64,000 nt of DNA from Pegea sp. RAD2-039 (Eukaryota > Chordata > Thaliacea > Salpida > Salpidae), in contig JAQGEQ010000020.1 of assembly GCA_034620365.1 (NCBI GenBank), forward strand, positions 496,001 through 560,000, in the 5' to 3' direction. Below are positions 24,452 through 38,200 of the stretch, piece after piece (within the stretch, counting starts at the first letter, position 1; each line of letters begins with the position of its first letter). The notes under the pieces were generated by a model. It saw only the letters and a program-made list of their open reading frames with translations. It ran no database searches and was not told where the DNA came from. Both the position numbers and the translations under genes were made by a program.

Positions 24452-25986
24452 TGATATGTTTGAATTGGTTGACATCAGAATATTTTGAAGTTTTCAGTAA
24501 ATATCATTCCCTACAACTCATATACCTAACTCATTATGTAGTTGACTGTGGTGCTGTTTGTAGCATGTACTGTTGTTACTTACTAGTTGCCTCTACAATT
24601 GAAAAAAACTCTCTTAAAGAAATTATTGATAGTTTGCTTCTTGGTGTAGATCTTTGGTTGATACATTTTCACTGAGAAGAATGTGTTTTATTATTATTCA
24701 TAAAATTAGGAGTACAATAAGATACAAAGTAAACAGATGAAACAGCAGCGTTATTTATCGTTTGTCAACAAATTATTCAAGTCATACTCCTTTAGTATAA
24801 TCTTAATCCTATGATTTAATCTCATAATCTTAGTCAACATTGATACCTGGTATTTTACTAAAACAAAATCAACTTTAAAAATTATTGAAAATAGGTTTAA
24901 AATAAGAATCACAGCCATATCACAATTTTAAAACGATATTTAACTTCTTTAAAAAATTCAATTATACTTTTTACTACTATTTTATTGCTAAGAATCAAAT
25001 ATTTAAAAGGTAATTTTATTTTCAATAGTTTATTTGTAAACAATATTTTTGTGGATATTTTAAACTTTGTGGTTGGTTTTAGTTAGTTTACTTTAACGGT
25101 ATTTTTTAGTTTGTACTACCAACTGTAATTACTTTGTTTTGAACTTTTATGAAAAGATTATTTCTAGAATGATTTTTTTCAAGTTTAATTATTTATGTAT
25201 ATGTTGCAACTATTTTATATTTTTTAACTAAATATTTATAAATTATTAATTTATACTATGTTTAACTATTATCAGTTTTGAAACTGATAAATATCAAAAT
25301 TTAATAATGCATATTAATACTTAGTATATATTGAAGCAAGTATGGCATTCATCATTTAGAAAATATGCTGATTTGTTGTCTTGCTTCTAGTAGTACTTTA
25401 CAAAGCAGCCATATTAAATTTTTATAAAATTGTGTTTGTTCATGGACTTATCATATTTTTAGTAATATTTGTTTATCATTTTTAATAATATTAATGAATA
25501 AGTCATTTATGTATCTTTGATTGTTATATGATGCTCTCATCAAGCAAGATGATTCATAAGATTAAAGCAATGTTGTTCATTAATTGATTATATTTTGAGG
25601 TTGATATTCTGTTTTTTTAACTTATTCATATGGTGCTTAGTTCTTTGAACAATTATTTGACTTATGTTACAATTTTAAAATAACTGATTGTTGCTTGCAT
25701 TTATAACTTATAAAGTTTACAACTTTTTGCCTTGTCAGTTACTTTTAAATTAATTTTTTTTTTGAGTTTCATTTAAAAATTTAATGTCATCTAAAAGTTT
25801 AATGTGATATTGCTTTAATTTTTCTTATCTTTTTTTTTTTGTATAAATCAATATTTTGCTTGAATTAGTTGGAAAATTTTAAAAGTAATTTTTAAATCTT
25901 ATCATAAGTTGTATACAAATTCTGCTATCTTTGCATAATAAATCGAATATTCTAATAATTCTTTAAGTTATTTTTCAGTTACTAAG
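24452..25986. other. Intergenic, upstream of the kelch gene
   Basis: AT-rich with no supported coding exon. A TTTTTCAG acceptor-like site sits nine bases before the kelch start codon, so the 5' untranslated region of that gene may be spliced from an exon somewhere in this stretch; I could not pick one out. Confidence 0.35.
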
Positions 25987-27042
25987 ATGAGTGGTAAGAA
26001 ATTTGAATGGGAGCCAATCCCAAAAATGGGATCTCCAAGAGTATTTGTTTCTACTATTTGGGTAAATGATCTCTTGTATGTAATTGGTGGTTGTAATCAA
26101 GTTGGTGAGCCTGTTGATACTATACAAAGCTATGATCCAAATGCAAGTGTATGGACAGATATAAAAAGCATGCCAACAAAAAGAGCTGCACCAATTGTTG
26201 CAGTTGTTCAAGGATATCTGCTTGTTATTGGTGGTGTTGGAATCTCTCAAAAGCCTGTTGATGCTGTTGAAATGTTAAGTCCAAATAGAGATAAATGGAA
26301 ACAACTAACATCCTTATCAGAACCATTGATGGGAATGGCTCATATTGTCCAAGAAAATAAGATCCATTTATTTGGTGGAATGGGGGCAGATACTAACCCT
26401 AGAGATCAAGTTAAGAGTTTTGTCATTAGCCCAAATAAAGGTAGTGAAAAATGGTTAGCATTACCTTCAATGCCTACTGCAAGGTTTGCAGCACATGCTT
26501 TACAACATAATAATAAGATCTATATAATTGGAGGAAGGCAAGGAAAGCTTCCAGTATCTGCTTTTGAAGTTTTTGATTTGAATACCAAAAGTTGGACAAT
26601 TTATCCCAATATACCAACTAAAAGAGTGTTTTGTAATTATGTTATGACTGATAACTATATTATTACATTAGGGGGATTGAAACAAACAGCGCAGCAAGGA
26701 TTTTCAGATGCTTGTGAGCTTTATCCTATCATGAAAAATGAAAAAGGTCATTGGTCAAATGATAAAAAGTATAGTATGCCAACCAAAAGGGGCGATTTTA
26801 CTTCAATTGTTGTCAATAACAAAGTACTTGTGATGGGAGGTATTGGAAATAGTGGAGGTGCTCTTAGTTCTGTTGAACTTTTTAATCCGGAAAATAAGAA
26901 ATGGTCACGTCTTAATGATACACTTGTGCAGAGGTGTACAGGGGGTTCAACTTTTCATGATGGATGTATTTATTTGATAGGAGGTGTTTCTTCTACTGGT
27001 CCTACTGATCACTGTGAAATGTGTAAGGTTCCTAAGGAATAA
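25987..27042 (+). CDS. KLHDC8: KLHDC8-type kelch-repeat protein, intronless
   Basis: 351 residues in one exon; human KLHDC8A/B have about 350. Seven kelch blades are visible by their Gly-Gly doublets: VIGGC, VIGGVG, LFGGMG, IIGGRQGKLPV, TLGGL, VMGGIG, LIGGVS, each followed by a Trp or Tyr-containing strand. The fourth blade KIYIIGGRQGKLPV matches human KLHDC8B almost exactly, and the N-terminus MSGKKFEWEPIPKMGSPRVF aligns with its MSAGGGRAFAWQVFPPMPTC. There is no BTB or F-box domain, so it is a stand-alone beta-propeller, a binding scaffold of unclear molecular role. The lack of introns in the coding region is notable here, though a 5'-UTR intron is possible. Confidence 0.9.
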   Translation: MSGKKFEWEPIPKMGSPRVFVSTIWVNDLLYVIGGCNQVGEPVDTIQSYDPNASVWTDIKSMPTKRAAPIVAVVQGYLLVIGGVGISQKPVDAVEMLSPNRDKWKQLTSLSEPLMGMAHIVQENKIHLFGGMGADTNPRDQVKSFVISPNKGSEKWLALPSMPTARFAAHALQHNNKIYIIGGRQGKLPVSAFEVFDLNTKSWTIYPNIPTKRVFCNYVMTDNYIITLGGLKQTAQQGFSDACELYPIMKNEKGHWSNDKKYSMPTKRGDFTSIVVNNKVLVMGGIGNSGGALSSVELFNPENKKWSRLNDTLVQRCTGGSTFHDGCIYLIGGVSSTGPTDHCEMCKVPKE

Positions 27043-28276
27043 AATTGACTGTGAATTCTGTTGCCAAATTGTTAAATGATTTAGTTTCATAATGATTGTT
27101 CTGTTCTTCCATTTTTATTATAACAAACTTTAGATTTTAAGAAAACCTTATTCCAACATATATATTGCCAAATGAAATTTTGATATAGCTTCAGAATCAA
27201 TTTTAAAATGAAAATATTTTCTGAATAGTGTTATATTAAACTTTTAATTATGCAGCTGTTTATACACCAGTTTACTTGCAGAAACCTTTTTCTTCACTTA
27301 ACATATTTAATTTTTTTGATGTGTCTGATCTTAAACTTATTTTACTTTGTGTCATTTTATCTGTTTCTAATTTTGCACAGAATTCAATTCTTATGTTACT
27401 TTATTGATAACTTTTACAAAATTATGTTGATTGTTGTAATCACTTCGTTTTTATGGTGCATTTATAATTCACTTTAATAATCTTCAAAAGTATTTCAGAC
27501 TACTATCAAAATCAATTCATAAGAGATTATATATTATCTATTTTTACCAAATAATTATTGCTAAATACAGTTAAACCATGTTTAATTCTAATTTCATTAG
27601 CTTTTAAAGTAGATTACTCTATGTGATTTTACAGAGTTTAATAATTATGAATTATTTTAATGGTTGATATGTTGTAATAAATAAACTACTTAGGTTTTAT
27701 CATTCTAATATTATTGAAATTGAATATATAATACAATAATAAATGAAAACTAATATATTAAAAATATAATGAAATATCATTTTTAATAATAATTTGTTTG
27801 CAAGACAAGTTTTCTCTGCTTAGTTGTTTATCAAGAAGTTTTCAAGTCATTAAAACTTAAAGATTAAAGTTCTTGTTACTCTGCTAGACAAATATAAAAA
27901 GAATCAAATTCCTAAAATAAATTCATCTCAATTAATGTTCTTTAATTAAAAAAAAAAACATTTTTCTAGTTTCACTAAGCTAATAAAGAATATAACCAAA
28001 AAGATGAAAGCTTTGTTAGTTTATTATATCTTAATAAATTTATAAAACATTACAGCAATTCAGGTGAAAATCACATTATTTGATCTGGTTATAAACAAAG
28101 TACTTGTATATATGCAGTGATTTAATTCTAGGTTGTAGAAATGTTTGATTTTATTCTAATAAAATGATTTGTTTATCGCTTTATATAAAAGCTTACAAAC
28201 AGCTATACATACATTTGCAAAAGTTTTAACTGAAGTTATACAATAATAAAGTTTGTAATTATTTTATTATTATTAT
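27043..28276. other. Intergenic, downstream of the kelch gene
   Basis: AT-rich 3' flank. A possible polyadenylation signal AATAAATAAA lies at about 27,676. An open run at 27,250-27,477 is low-complexity, hydrophobic by base composition only, and not supported. Confidence 0.4.
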
Positions 28277-29432
28277 CTACTCCTAGTCAAATCACTAGTG
28301 GTGCTCCTCAGGGTTCTGTTTTGGGCCCCCTTCTCTTTTTAATTTTCATCGAAGACCTCATCAGATGATTAGTAGCAGTAGATGATGTCAGAGTGTTTGT
28401 GTATGCAGATGATATCAAGCTATTATCTTGTAATCCTTCAAAACTTCAAACTACACTACACACTGTAGAAAACTGGTCTATGAAGTGGCAGCTCAGAATC
28501 CAGCCCACAAAGTCTGAACTTATAACTTTTTCTCGTAAACCAGCTGTAAATTCCTTGAACCAATACTCCATCAATAGATTTATTATTCAACGAGTATCTT
28601 CGGTCGTAGACCTTGGCCTTACTCTATCATCTGACTTTAAATGACGTGATTATGTTTCCAAACTCTTTCGAAATCAATCAACCTTGTCTTCTTTATTATA
28701 AAGACCTTTAATTCTAAGGACCCATGCTTTTTTATCAATCTTTTCGAATTGTACGTACGTCCAATTCTTGAATACAATGTTAGTGCATGGATGCCATATT
28801 AAGTTAGTGATATCAAAAATATCGAGTCTGTTCAGGCCACATTTACGAGATTAGCATGCAGGAAACTTAATATTAGATATGATAGTTAAAAACATCGTCT
28901 CAGCCTCTTCAATTTAGTTACTTTGGAAATTTGACGGATTAAATACCACTTAACTTTTATTTTTAAAATTATCCACAATTTAATTGACATTCACTTTGAT
29001 GATTTCTTTTCTATTAGTCCTTCTCTCAAGTTATATCGACTCAGACGACACCCATTACATCTTAATAAGCCCATATCACCTGGTACATTAATCAGAGCGA
29101 ATTTTTTTCTCATACCGCACAATTAGTACTTGAAACCAGCTGCCATCAGACATTGCTATGTCAAAGTCACTGGCGTTGTTCAAGAAGTTGAACCGTTATA
29201 ATATTGCCAACATTGTCATTTCTAAACTTTGTTTTTCCCCTCCTTTTTATATTATTAACATTCTATGTAATTGTTCACTGTTATATGCTTTGAGTGATAT
29301 AGAAATGCCATGTGTTACATCTTTTGCTTTCTATATTTTTGGCTAAATAGATGTTATTTGTGAGAATGTGTGTTAGCGAGAGATGCTTTCTTCAGGCACC
29401 CTCCTTCGCATTTGTTGTAATAAATAAATAAA
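28277..29432 (+). mobile_element. CR1/jockey-like LINE, 5'-truncated, dead
   Basis: Starts inside the reverse-transcriptase palm: ITSGAPQGSVLGPLLFLIF, then the catalytic YADD in FVYADDIKLL (about 28,400), then ENWSMKWQLRIQPTKSELIT. A TGA before the YADD block and further stops and frameshifts downstream inactivate it. The 3' end has the family tail with TAAA repeats (about 29,420-29,432). It points at the next LINE fragment, which lies tail to tail on the other strand. Confidence 0.9.
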
Positions 29433-29870
29433 TTTGTTTGTTACTTGTTTAAAATTGATTTATAAGAATAAATTAAGTATTATTATGAATTCGAAAACAT
29501 ACAAACAGAATGTATGAAATTTATAAGTTTAATATTTTTGTATATTAAAAGTATTTTTGTATTATTTAGAACTTAATGTTTTTTATTCTAATTGAAAAAT
29601 TAAATTGTAGCAGTTATTAAATTTTATGATTGATTTAAAATTTCAATAAACAGAAAAAATGCTTAAAAGTCTTACAAATCGATTTGTACTAACAAATATA
29701 AATATTTTGTTTTCTACTTACCTTCAATAGTTATCATAATTAACTATATAAGCTTTTGATTTTTACATATCAATGTTATAAGGTATGTTACTTTTGTTAT
29801 TCGCAATAGTATCTTTATCTTCTTTTTAGAATTTAAAATAATTTTATTCTAAAATCTGCTTCATCAAAAT

Positions 29871-31060
29871 CTTTTTTATTACAATAAACGAAGAGTGTAT
29901 GGAAAGAACACCTTTCGCTAACAAACAATATCATATAAAGTAGAAGCAAAATAGTTGATGGAAATATATAAAAAATAAATATAACAAATGGTAGTTCGAG
30001 AGCCCCTATACATTATAAAAGTGCATAATTACATAACATTCTATTAACATTCTATTAATATAAAAAAGAATCAAACTTTAGAAATGACTGTTGATCCAAG
30101 ATTAAAACAGTCCAACTTGAATAACACGAGAGTCATGACAGCGTCTAGTGGAAGTTGGTTCCAGGTTCAGATTCATTCAATATGATAAAACAATTTACAC
30201 TAATAAAAGTACCAGGCTATATATGCTTATCAGAATATAGTGCGTTTCGTCTGAATTGATGTAAATTGAGGGTAGGACTTAAGAAATAAGTCGTGTTTAG
30301 TCCCTCGTATTTCTAAAGGATCTCGTTTTAAGAAGCTGAGACGATTTTCATAACTATCTTATTTAAAATTAAGTTTCGTATTAATCTCGTAAATGTAGCC
30401 CGAACAGATTCAAATTTTCTGATATCAGTGTGATATGGAAACCTTGCATTGACAGTCTATTCAAGAATTGGACTTGTACAAATTGAAGAGATTGATAAAT
30501 AAGTATGGAACATTAAAATTAAAAGTCTTTACAATAAAGTAAACAAGATTGATTGAGAGGACAATGCCGAGGTCTAGGACTGAAGATAGTTGTGAGATAA
30601 GTTGTGCGCTTGTTGACGAGAGAAAGCTATAAGTTTAAACTTTTGAGCTTAGAATTATAGCTGCTAGTTCACAGACCAGTATCTTACAGCGTGTAGAGTA
30701 TATTCAGGGTGTAAAGGATTGTAAGTTAATATCCTATCGTCTTCTGCATATACAGAAGGAACGGAATCTTTATTAAGAGTAGATAAAGATCCTCCAACGC
30801 GAGTTTGTTAAACTCTATCTAGTAAGTAATATTCAATCCACTTTAAGATAAAGTTGTAAGGTGAGAATTAGTTTGCTGTGTGGTAGAGAATCAAACGCTT
30901 TAGCAAAATGATGTCACAAGGAATAATAACAAGGCATATTCCAGCTAAGGAAGAGTTAGAATATCACTTTCATAATGGAGTGTACACTTATTAAGAAAAG
31001 TGAGATGTTGAGTCAGGGAAGATCTCTGTTTCACAAAAGCCATGCTGGACATCAAACATT
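29871..31060 (-). mobile_element. Second CR1-like LINE fragment, opposite strand, dead
   Basis: Read on the minus strand it contains QHGFVKQRSSLTQHLTFLNK (reverse-transcriptase block upstream of the palm, about 30,980-31,050), a degraded YADD (VYAEDD, about 30,745) and a 3' region similar to the element at 28,277-29,432 but more diverged. Several stops. Its 3' end faces that element across about 440 bases. Confidence 0.75.
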
Positions 31061-31652
31061 AGATGGTGCTCCATCAAATGACTGTTCATTGATTATGAAT
31101 AATATGTTCTTTAGTTTCTTAGATTACAGAAGTTCGTTATCTTTGTAAAACTTTGCTTTACAATTTGCTTTAAACTTTAAAAATAAATTGGTTTAGAAAA
31201 CTTTTAAAACTTCGTATAACTTGAAAATTGTTTAATAAAAATTGGCAGAAAAACTATTTAAGCAAAAATATGTCAATTATTCTTACTTATTATTTGTAAA
31301 CTTGCTTCGTACTATAACTATAATCAATTTTGTTTAATTCTATGTACGACCATACTGAAATATAATTATATCTTGAGTATAAACTTAATTAGTTGTTTCC
31401 AGAAAGGCTTTTAAAAAGTTAATTTTTGATATATATGTGTACTAAATAATAAGTTACATAACCTTCTAATAAAATGTTCTTTTTAATTTTACTTTTGTTA
31501 TCCCAACAAATTAAACTTCAAATTAAATTTTATCAAAATAATAACTTTCAATAAAATAGCTATTATCATTTAGTATATCATTTTATATCAGATATTTAGA
31601 TAAATTTATAATGTAAAGCTTGAAGCCAAGTGTTCATAAACTCTTAGAAGCT

Positions 31653-33348
31653 ATGACAAATTTTCAAGTGGTGACACTATTTGAAATTACTTTAGAGCAT
31701 TGTAAGTTAATATATTCGTTATATTCTATGACTTTAACTTAGATTTATGTATTTTAGGTATCGAATACTATTTCGCATGTAGTTAGGTTATGTCAGTAGA
31801 AAGCTATTTAATAGTTATAAATATTTGCAGTTTAGATAAAGAAATTTAGTAAATGGTCCGTTTACTATTTCTTAATAGTTTTGTGGGTTCTAACTCTAGC
31901 AGTTTGAGCTGAAACTAATCTAATTTATTCTTTATACATACCATGTAAAATAGTTTCTCTAAATATTTTTAAGATTTAACAAAACATAAACTTCTATATT
32001 CTATTGTTAAGTTTTTTGGAGATACTTTATATCTTTATAAATCTTTTTTTTAATTTTTAGCTAAGAATATTCAATTATCCATCAACCATGAAATTGATGA
32101 AAAATTCATGTGTTAAAAAATCTCAAATTTTATCGAATTTGATTTTTAATTTCATTTTTTTTTAATAAATTTTGATCTTCTGATTTCTTAATATCTGTTA
32201 CTAAATATCTTCTATGATGTCATAATTCACCTAGTTTAGAACTGATTTATAGAAAGACGAGATAATGAAGATACTTTAGAAGGAAGTAAAAGCTAGAAAC
32301 AGAAGTATGGAATGTATATCATTAAAAAAATTGTCAAATGCAAAAGTTATTTCAAAAAGTTATTTTCTTATTTCAGTTCGTTAACAGTTTTCAATTCTAA
32401 ATTTCAATACTTATTTGAATTAAATTCATTATTTACGTTAGGCTGGTCATTTGGAAGCCTTGTTTGTACTATTGTTTGGTTTTACGATTTATATTTTTGG
32501 TATTCTATGAAACCATTCAGAACAACTCAAGATTATACATACTATTTAATGGTTAGTTTTATATTTAATAAAATTAAAAACTTGGTAATATTGAAATTGG
32601 TATACTTATTTTAAAATTTTATTTATCTTATAAAAAGATTAGCATTTTTGTAAGAACTTCTTTTTAATGTACTTAAAAATTTGTTTATATCAAACAATAA
32701 AGTGTTGATTGTAACTTCCAAAGATTTTACACGGAATTGCAGTTCTAACAGCTATTCATCAAAATATATACGCAAAATTATCTCAGCTTTCAAAATTAGA
32801 AAATAAAACTTTGGGTGCAATATGTGAGTTTTTATTATCATTTGATTAAATTGACATTGAGTAGTTTAACTAGTGTTTATGATTTTATTTTTTTAATAAT
32901 TAACTTAAACTTCTTTGACTATATTAAGCTGTTCGTTTGATGTTAATTCTATTTTACACATAGATATGACATCTTTTTTTTTAAGTTTTGATATTTTTAA
33001 GATTTAAGTTTAAAAAATTATATTCTGAGTATATTAAAACAATTAATAATATTTATTATGGTATGAAATAAATTTTTGCTTTGAACTACAGTAATTTGAC
33101 TTCTTCTATTTACATATTGCTAAATTTTGTAAAAATTTTATTTGAAATAACCTGTTTGAATTTTGTATATAAAGTTAGTAAAAGCTGTTAATTATTAGAA
33201 ATTCAAAAAGTTAAAAGTTTTTATGTTAAACACTTTGTTGTAACATAAAATATTCTTGTTTACAGATTTTAACAGCTCACTTTTTATCTTAAGAGTCATA
33301 TTAGAATTATTTGTATCATACGCTCGAATTGAATCTTATGCAGAATAA
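31653..33348 (+). CDS. Small multi-pass membrane protein, five exons, family unknown
   Basis: Predicted exons 31653-31701 (MTNFQVVTLFEITLEH), 31758-31778 or 31758-31781 (CIEYYFA...), 32388-32551, 32724-32823 and 33266-33348, ending ...SYARIESYAE and TAA. All junctions are GT-AG and the phases (1, 1, 0, 1) agree, giving about 139 residues. Exon 3 holds a hydrophobic stretch, FTLGWSFGSLVCTIVWFYDL; exon 4 reads ILHGIAVLTAIHQNIYAKLS; exon 5 reads NSSLFILRVILELFVSYARI. Three membrane segments are likely. The last three exons are well supported by phase and residue quality, the first two less so. I do not recognise the family; size and shape resemble small TMEM proteins in general. Confidence 0.5.
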
Positions 33349-35206
33349 AATATTTGAATTTTATTGTGGATTTTATTGAATATTGTAAGACATTCTAAAA
33401 GTTTCATAAAATAGTTTTATTATAAAAACTTAAAGACAATTTGAGTATATAGCTCAAAAAGAATTTTGTTTACCTAATGACAATTTAATACATTTAGTAT
33501 ACTCTTCAAACATTCATTTTATGAAATTTAATAAGAACTTTAAAACATGAAAATCTGCAATTAGTTACATTTATTTTTATAAAAAAATACTTTATTATAT
33601 CAAAAAGTATTTTCTTAAATACAAAAATGGAAAATGCATTTAAAGATTATTAAATAAGTTGATATGTAAAATATATCATAGATTAAAAAACTTTTTTAAA
33701 TGAGCTTGCTTTAATCTAAATTTCTAAGTCTGAATAATGTCGTGTTTTGTACAAACCATTTACGTAAATTAATATGATCATATCACGTTCTAGTAAAATA
33801 AAATTATATAGAATAAGTGAATAAGATAAATGTTTTGATAATTTATCAAATTCTTGTATTTGAGTTTGATAGGAAAACAAAAAACTTCTGATAATGATAT
33901 TAAATAAAATATAAAAGTAGAAAAATATTTGAAAGCAATTAAGTATCGGAGAAAATAACTCTCTTTAGAAAAAACGCCCTTTTAGTCAGCAAAGCATTAT
34001 TGTAAAGTGACAATGAGCTTAAATAATTCTTTATTATTTGCTTCTTGTCAATAAAAATTTAAAATTATGAGACCTCAAATAAAATTGCTCTTACTTTTAA
34101 AAGATGAAAGTTTAAATGAAAATTTTTTTTTAAGTTTTATTGTTATAGCTGAAAAATGTCTGTCAACATCATAAAATTCATATTTTATTTGAATTGAGTA
34201 TTAAGACATCATGTTAAAGTAAAACTTTTTTTGATAAAATTGTTTATTCGATGAGATTTACTTTCAGTTTACTAACCTATCAATTTGTATAATAATAAAT
34301 TTTATCTTTTAAACATTTATAAGCTCCAAAATTATGAAAAAAATTAGCTAGTTCTTAATTAAACAATTAGGATTTTACTAATGTGTGAAATTCTTATATA
34401 ATTGATGATAATTTCTAAAATTTTGAGCAAATAAAAAACAACATAAATCTTTTGTCATATCTATTTTAAAATCACATTACAACGCAAAATAAAAACGCAA
34501 TCAAATTGAGAATGTTGCTGAAGTCAGCTGTGAGTTTTGTGCAAAATCACAACTAATTAGGATATAAACAAAATACATCACTGCTATTTACGCTAGAAGT
34601 ACCGTGGTAAGAAGTACTGGTTTTGAAATCTACTTTATCGAGGTAATAATCTTTTTTGAAGAGAATATCTTTAAAAATGTGCAAATTTTCCTCGTCTAGA
34701 TTTTGGAGGAAAACTATTTTATACTTTGATGTGTATTCAGAGTTTGGGTTGACTTGGTTAGGGCAATATCAAATGGCAATATCAGCTGTTACTTCTTATT
34801 TCTTCACAATCTCATTTTTAATTAAAGATTTGTAAATATAAGATGATTGAAGTTTCCTTTGAGCTTGTTACCACTGTTTTAGTTTTGATTTGTTCTGGGG
34901 CTAAAAGTTAAAAAACCATTTAAGTGCTTTAGTAAAAAAATCACTCAGGTAAAAATCTTCCCTAGCATTTTGACGAATTGATCATAAATCTTTTGTTTAG
35001 AAGAAAATATATTCAAAGAAAGGCACTTGGTCAGGACCAACCAACCAGCCAACCAGACAGACAGCTAGTTAGCTTGACCAGTTGAGTGAACAGTAGAGTA
35101 TTAAATAAAGAAGAAAAATTTCGTTGATCGTAAATTGAAAGAAAATTGAAAGCTGACTGTGATCACGTGTACCAATAAGAAGTAATGACGTCATTGACGC
35201 GATAAA
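33349..35206. other. Intergenic between the membrane-protein gene and ITPK
   Basis: AT-rich and without a supported gene. 35,035-35,075 has short tandem CCAACCAG/ACAG units, probably in the 3' untranslated region or 3' flank of ITPK. Confidence 0.4.
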
Positions 35207-38200
35207 TCACGAAGATTTGATGATGTCTTTTGGTGTAGAACGAATATCTTTGAAGAGCTGAAGAAGATTATCGAGACCAAAAAGATATCCATCCTCACTA
35301 CAAACAAAAGGATGAACAAAAGATGAGAGACAGGAGTGGGGGAGGTACTGACCGATTGCCCTCAACCCAAGCTGAACGGTGGTTGTTGGTCATGTTGTTG
35401 GGCAATCTTGTTGTTTTGCCGAAATCTATCATCCAAATACCGGCCAGGTCTGTGTGGTCGTGGACAAAAAGAAGAGAAGATCCAATCACCTGAAAGATTA
35501 GATACTGATGAGGATTGAAAAGATTGTTAAAGAAGTCGGATTAAACTAAAAACATCAATTTATAAAATAAAGAATTGAGAAATTATAAAAGAAGATTTAG
35601 AAATAGGATTTACTTCATGATGATGGAACAGTTTAGAACGTTCCAACTTATTCCTCATCATTTCCAATCTTTCGATGTACTTGTCCTAAAAAGAAGTTGA
35701 TTAGATTGTAGCTCGACTTGTTAGAAAGTGAAAAATCTTTGAAACATTATCATTAAAATAAGAAATGAAATCAGAAGATTTATAGAAATATTTCATTTGT
35801 GAAAAACTATCGAAAAACTTTACGAAGATTCATTTCTAAAAATAACTTTGTGTAAGATATCATTTGTCACCTACGTAATAAAAAATGACTATTTGTTCAA
35901 ATAAGAAAAAAATTAAAAATAGAAATAGTTTAAAAAAAGTAATAAAAAAAAACAAAGGTTTTATAAAATATTAAAAAACAAAGAATCAATTGATAATAAC
36001 CGACAAAGATGAAAGACGTTTTTGTGGTTAGATTGATAAATGTCGAGATATTTATGACATACTTACTAGAACAAGTTGGTTGGTGTCGATAAAATAGGAG
36101 AAAGCTGATATTACTTGTTGATTTGTCTTGGTTAGTTTGTAATCCTTGCTCGGTTCTTGGTTAGCTTTCTGTGAAATAGCAAAAGTTCATTCCATTTAAA
36201 AGTGTAAAGTGATATAAATGATAAATGAAACAAAATAGTGGTTTTGTTGAAAGTAACAAGAAATATTCCAAGAAAATAACAGCAAACCACAAACACTCTT
36301 GAATATTCACTAAAAACAACAAAATTTTATTGACAAGTGACAAAACAAACTTGTTTGTATAAAAAGAGAATAAAAATCGTTGGACACAAATGATTTTTGA
36401 AACTAATTTAGATTTCTTTGAAAATTGATTGTGAAATTTCTACTTTTTGTACAAAATAAGGAATTTGGATTTCCTTGAAACTTTTAGAAATTTTATAGAT
36501 AAAAAATAGTTTTGAATTCGTTTAAAAATAGAATTGTTATTTAACTATAAATTCCAACTTTTTAAAACTAAAACAAAAAGTTCTTAGAAGAAAAAAAATT
36601 AAAGTTTGGGAAATTTTAGCAAAGTCTTTTTTTGAGGGAATTATTTCCTAATACAAACATTACAAATGAATAAGTCCCTCCCTCCCCCTCATTCCTTCAT
36701 AACTTGAAACGTTTTAAACAAACATTGAAGTTTGGTTAAGAAATAAACAAACCTGAACGTCATACATTTGACGATACGTTACGTACAACAGTAAAGTTGG
36801 TAGTGTTGAAATTTGTTATTAATCATTTACAAATATTTATTAGTTTTATCATCGAATCAACACACTGATAACATTCATCAACATTTGATCAATTGAAAAA
36901 AGCGAAAGAAATAAATTAACTGTTGGAATTAGAAGCTTTGAAGGAAGTGCAAAGTAAGATGCAGCTCTTTTAACAAATGATTTAATATTTATCAAATTAC
37001 AAAATCAATAAAAGTAAAATTTGAAGTTGAAAGAAAGATAATTGCTTATTGATGAATAGATCACAAATCTATCTCTTCAATTTGTTGATGAGCAAAAAAA
37101 ACCACAATCAATTTAGCAGATAAATATGGAAATAATTGAATTTGTCTAATTGGCGCAAGCTGGTTGAACTAAAGCATCTAATAATTACCAAAACTCCATG
37201 TATTTAAGAAAACATAATAAAACTCACATTGTAGTTTGCAACCTAATCATAAATAGAAATGTTTATCTAAAAAGTTAAAAAACTAAAAGCTACCTTCAAT
37301 CTAACACGTGGTAGCTCTTATTTGAATAATTTAAATAAATAATATAAATTAGTAAAAATTTGATAATTGAAACAAACCTTAATTCCTTCAATTCGGAAAC
37401 CCAAGTTAGAAGTAGAACTAACTAACTCACGCCACTGCATATACCTTGGTTTAGTGACAGCTTTTTGCTGGTGTTCTTGAAGAGTTGGGGCATCTGGTGA
37501 AGTCTCAACCATCTTCTTATACATGTCCTACACAACAAATGAAAATGTTGAAAGTTGCAAACAATTTGCAGATAATTTCGTTCGCCACCTACACAAAAGT
37601 GACTTGATATGCTAATGAAGTTTGTGGTTAGATACTCATTCAAAGTATTTAGTAGACATAAATATGACTAGAAAGATTTTTAATGATATTAAATCGGTTA
37701 CTTCTGTATTTTAATGATCTTAATTAGAATCATCTTTTTAAGTGGTTCATAAAAATAAAATATTAAAACTTTGTAGCTAAAAGAGATAAAAAATTATAAA
37801 ATAATAAATAAAGCAAAGAGCATTTTGAAAACTACTTTAGTTGTCATCTTCATCAATTTATTATCAATAAAATTTGATGAACATTTTTTAGCGGTTAGTA
37901 ACATCATACAAAATAAAGTTGAAAATGATGCAGAAAAACATTAAATAGCAAAGATCCCAAATATTTGCAGAACAATAAATTTGTTATGAACATCTTCGAC
38001 TGTTTCAATTTCCAAATTTCTCTTTAAATAATTGCTAACACCAAAAGATCAAGTTACTTACTGGTCTTAAACTTGGATTATTTTTCGCTTTTGCCAGCTC
38101 ATCTTCAAGGTAAGTCCTATAAAAATAAATAACGAGAAATCGATTTTAAAAAATCAATAAAAATGTGAAAATTAGAAAGCTTTTATCTAAATCAAAACCA

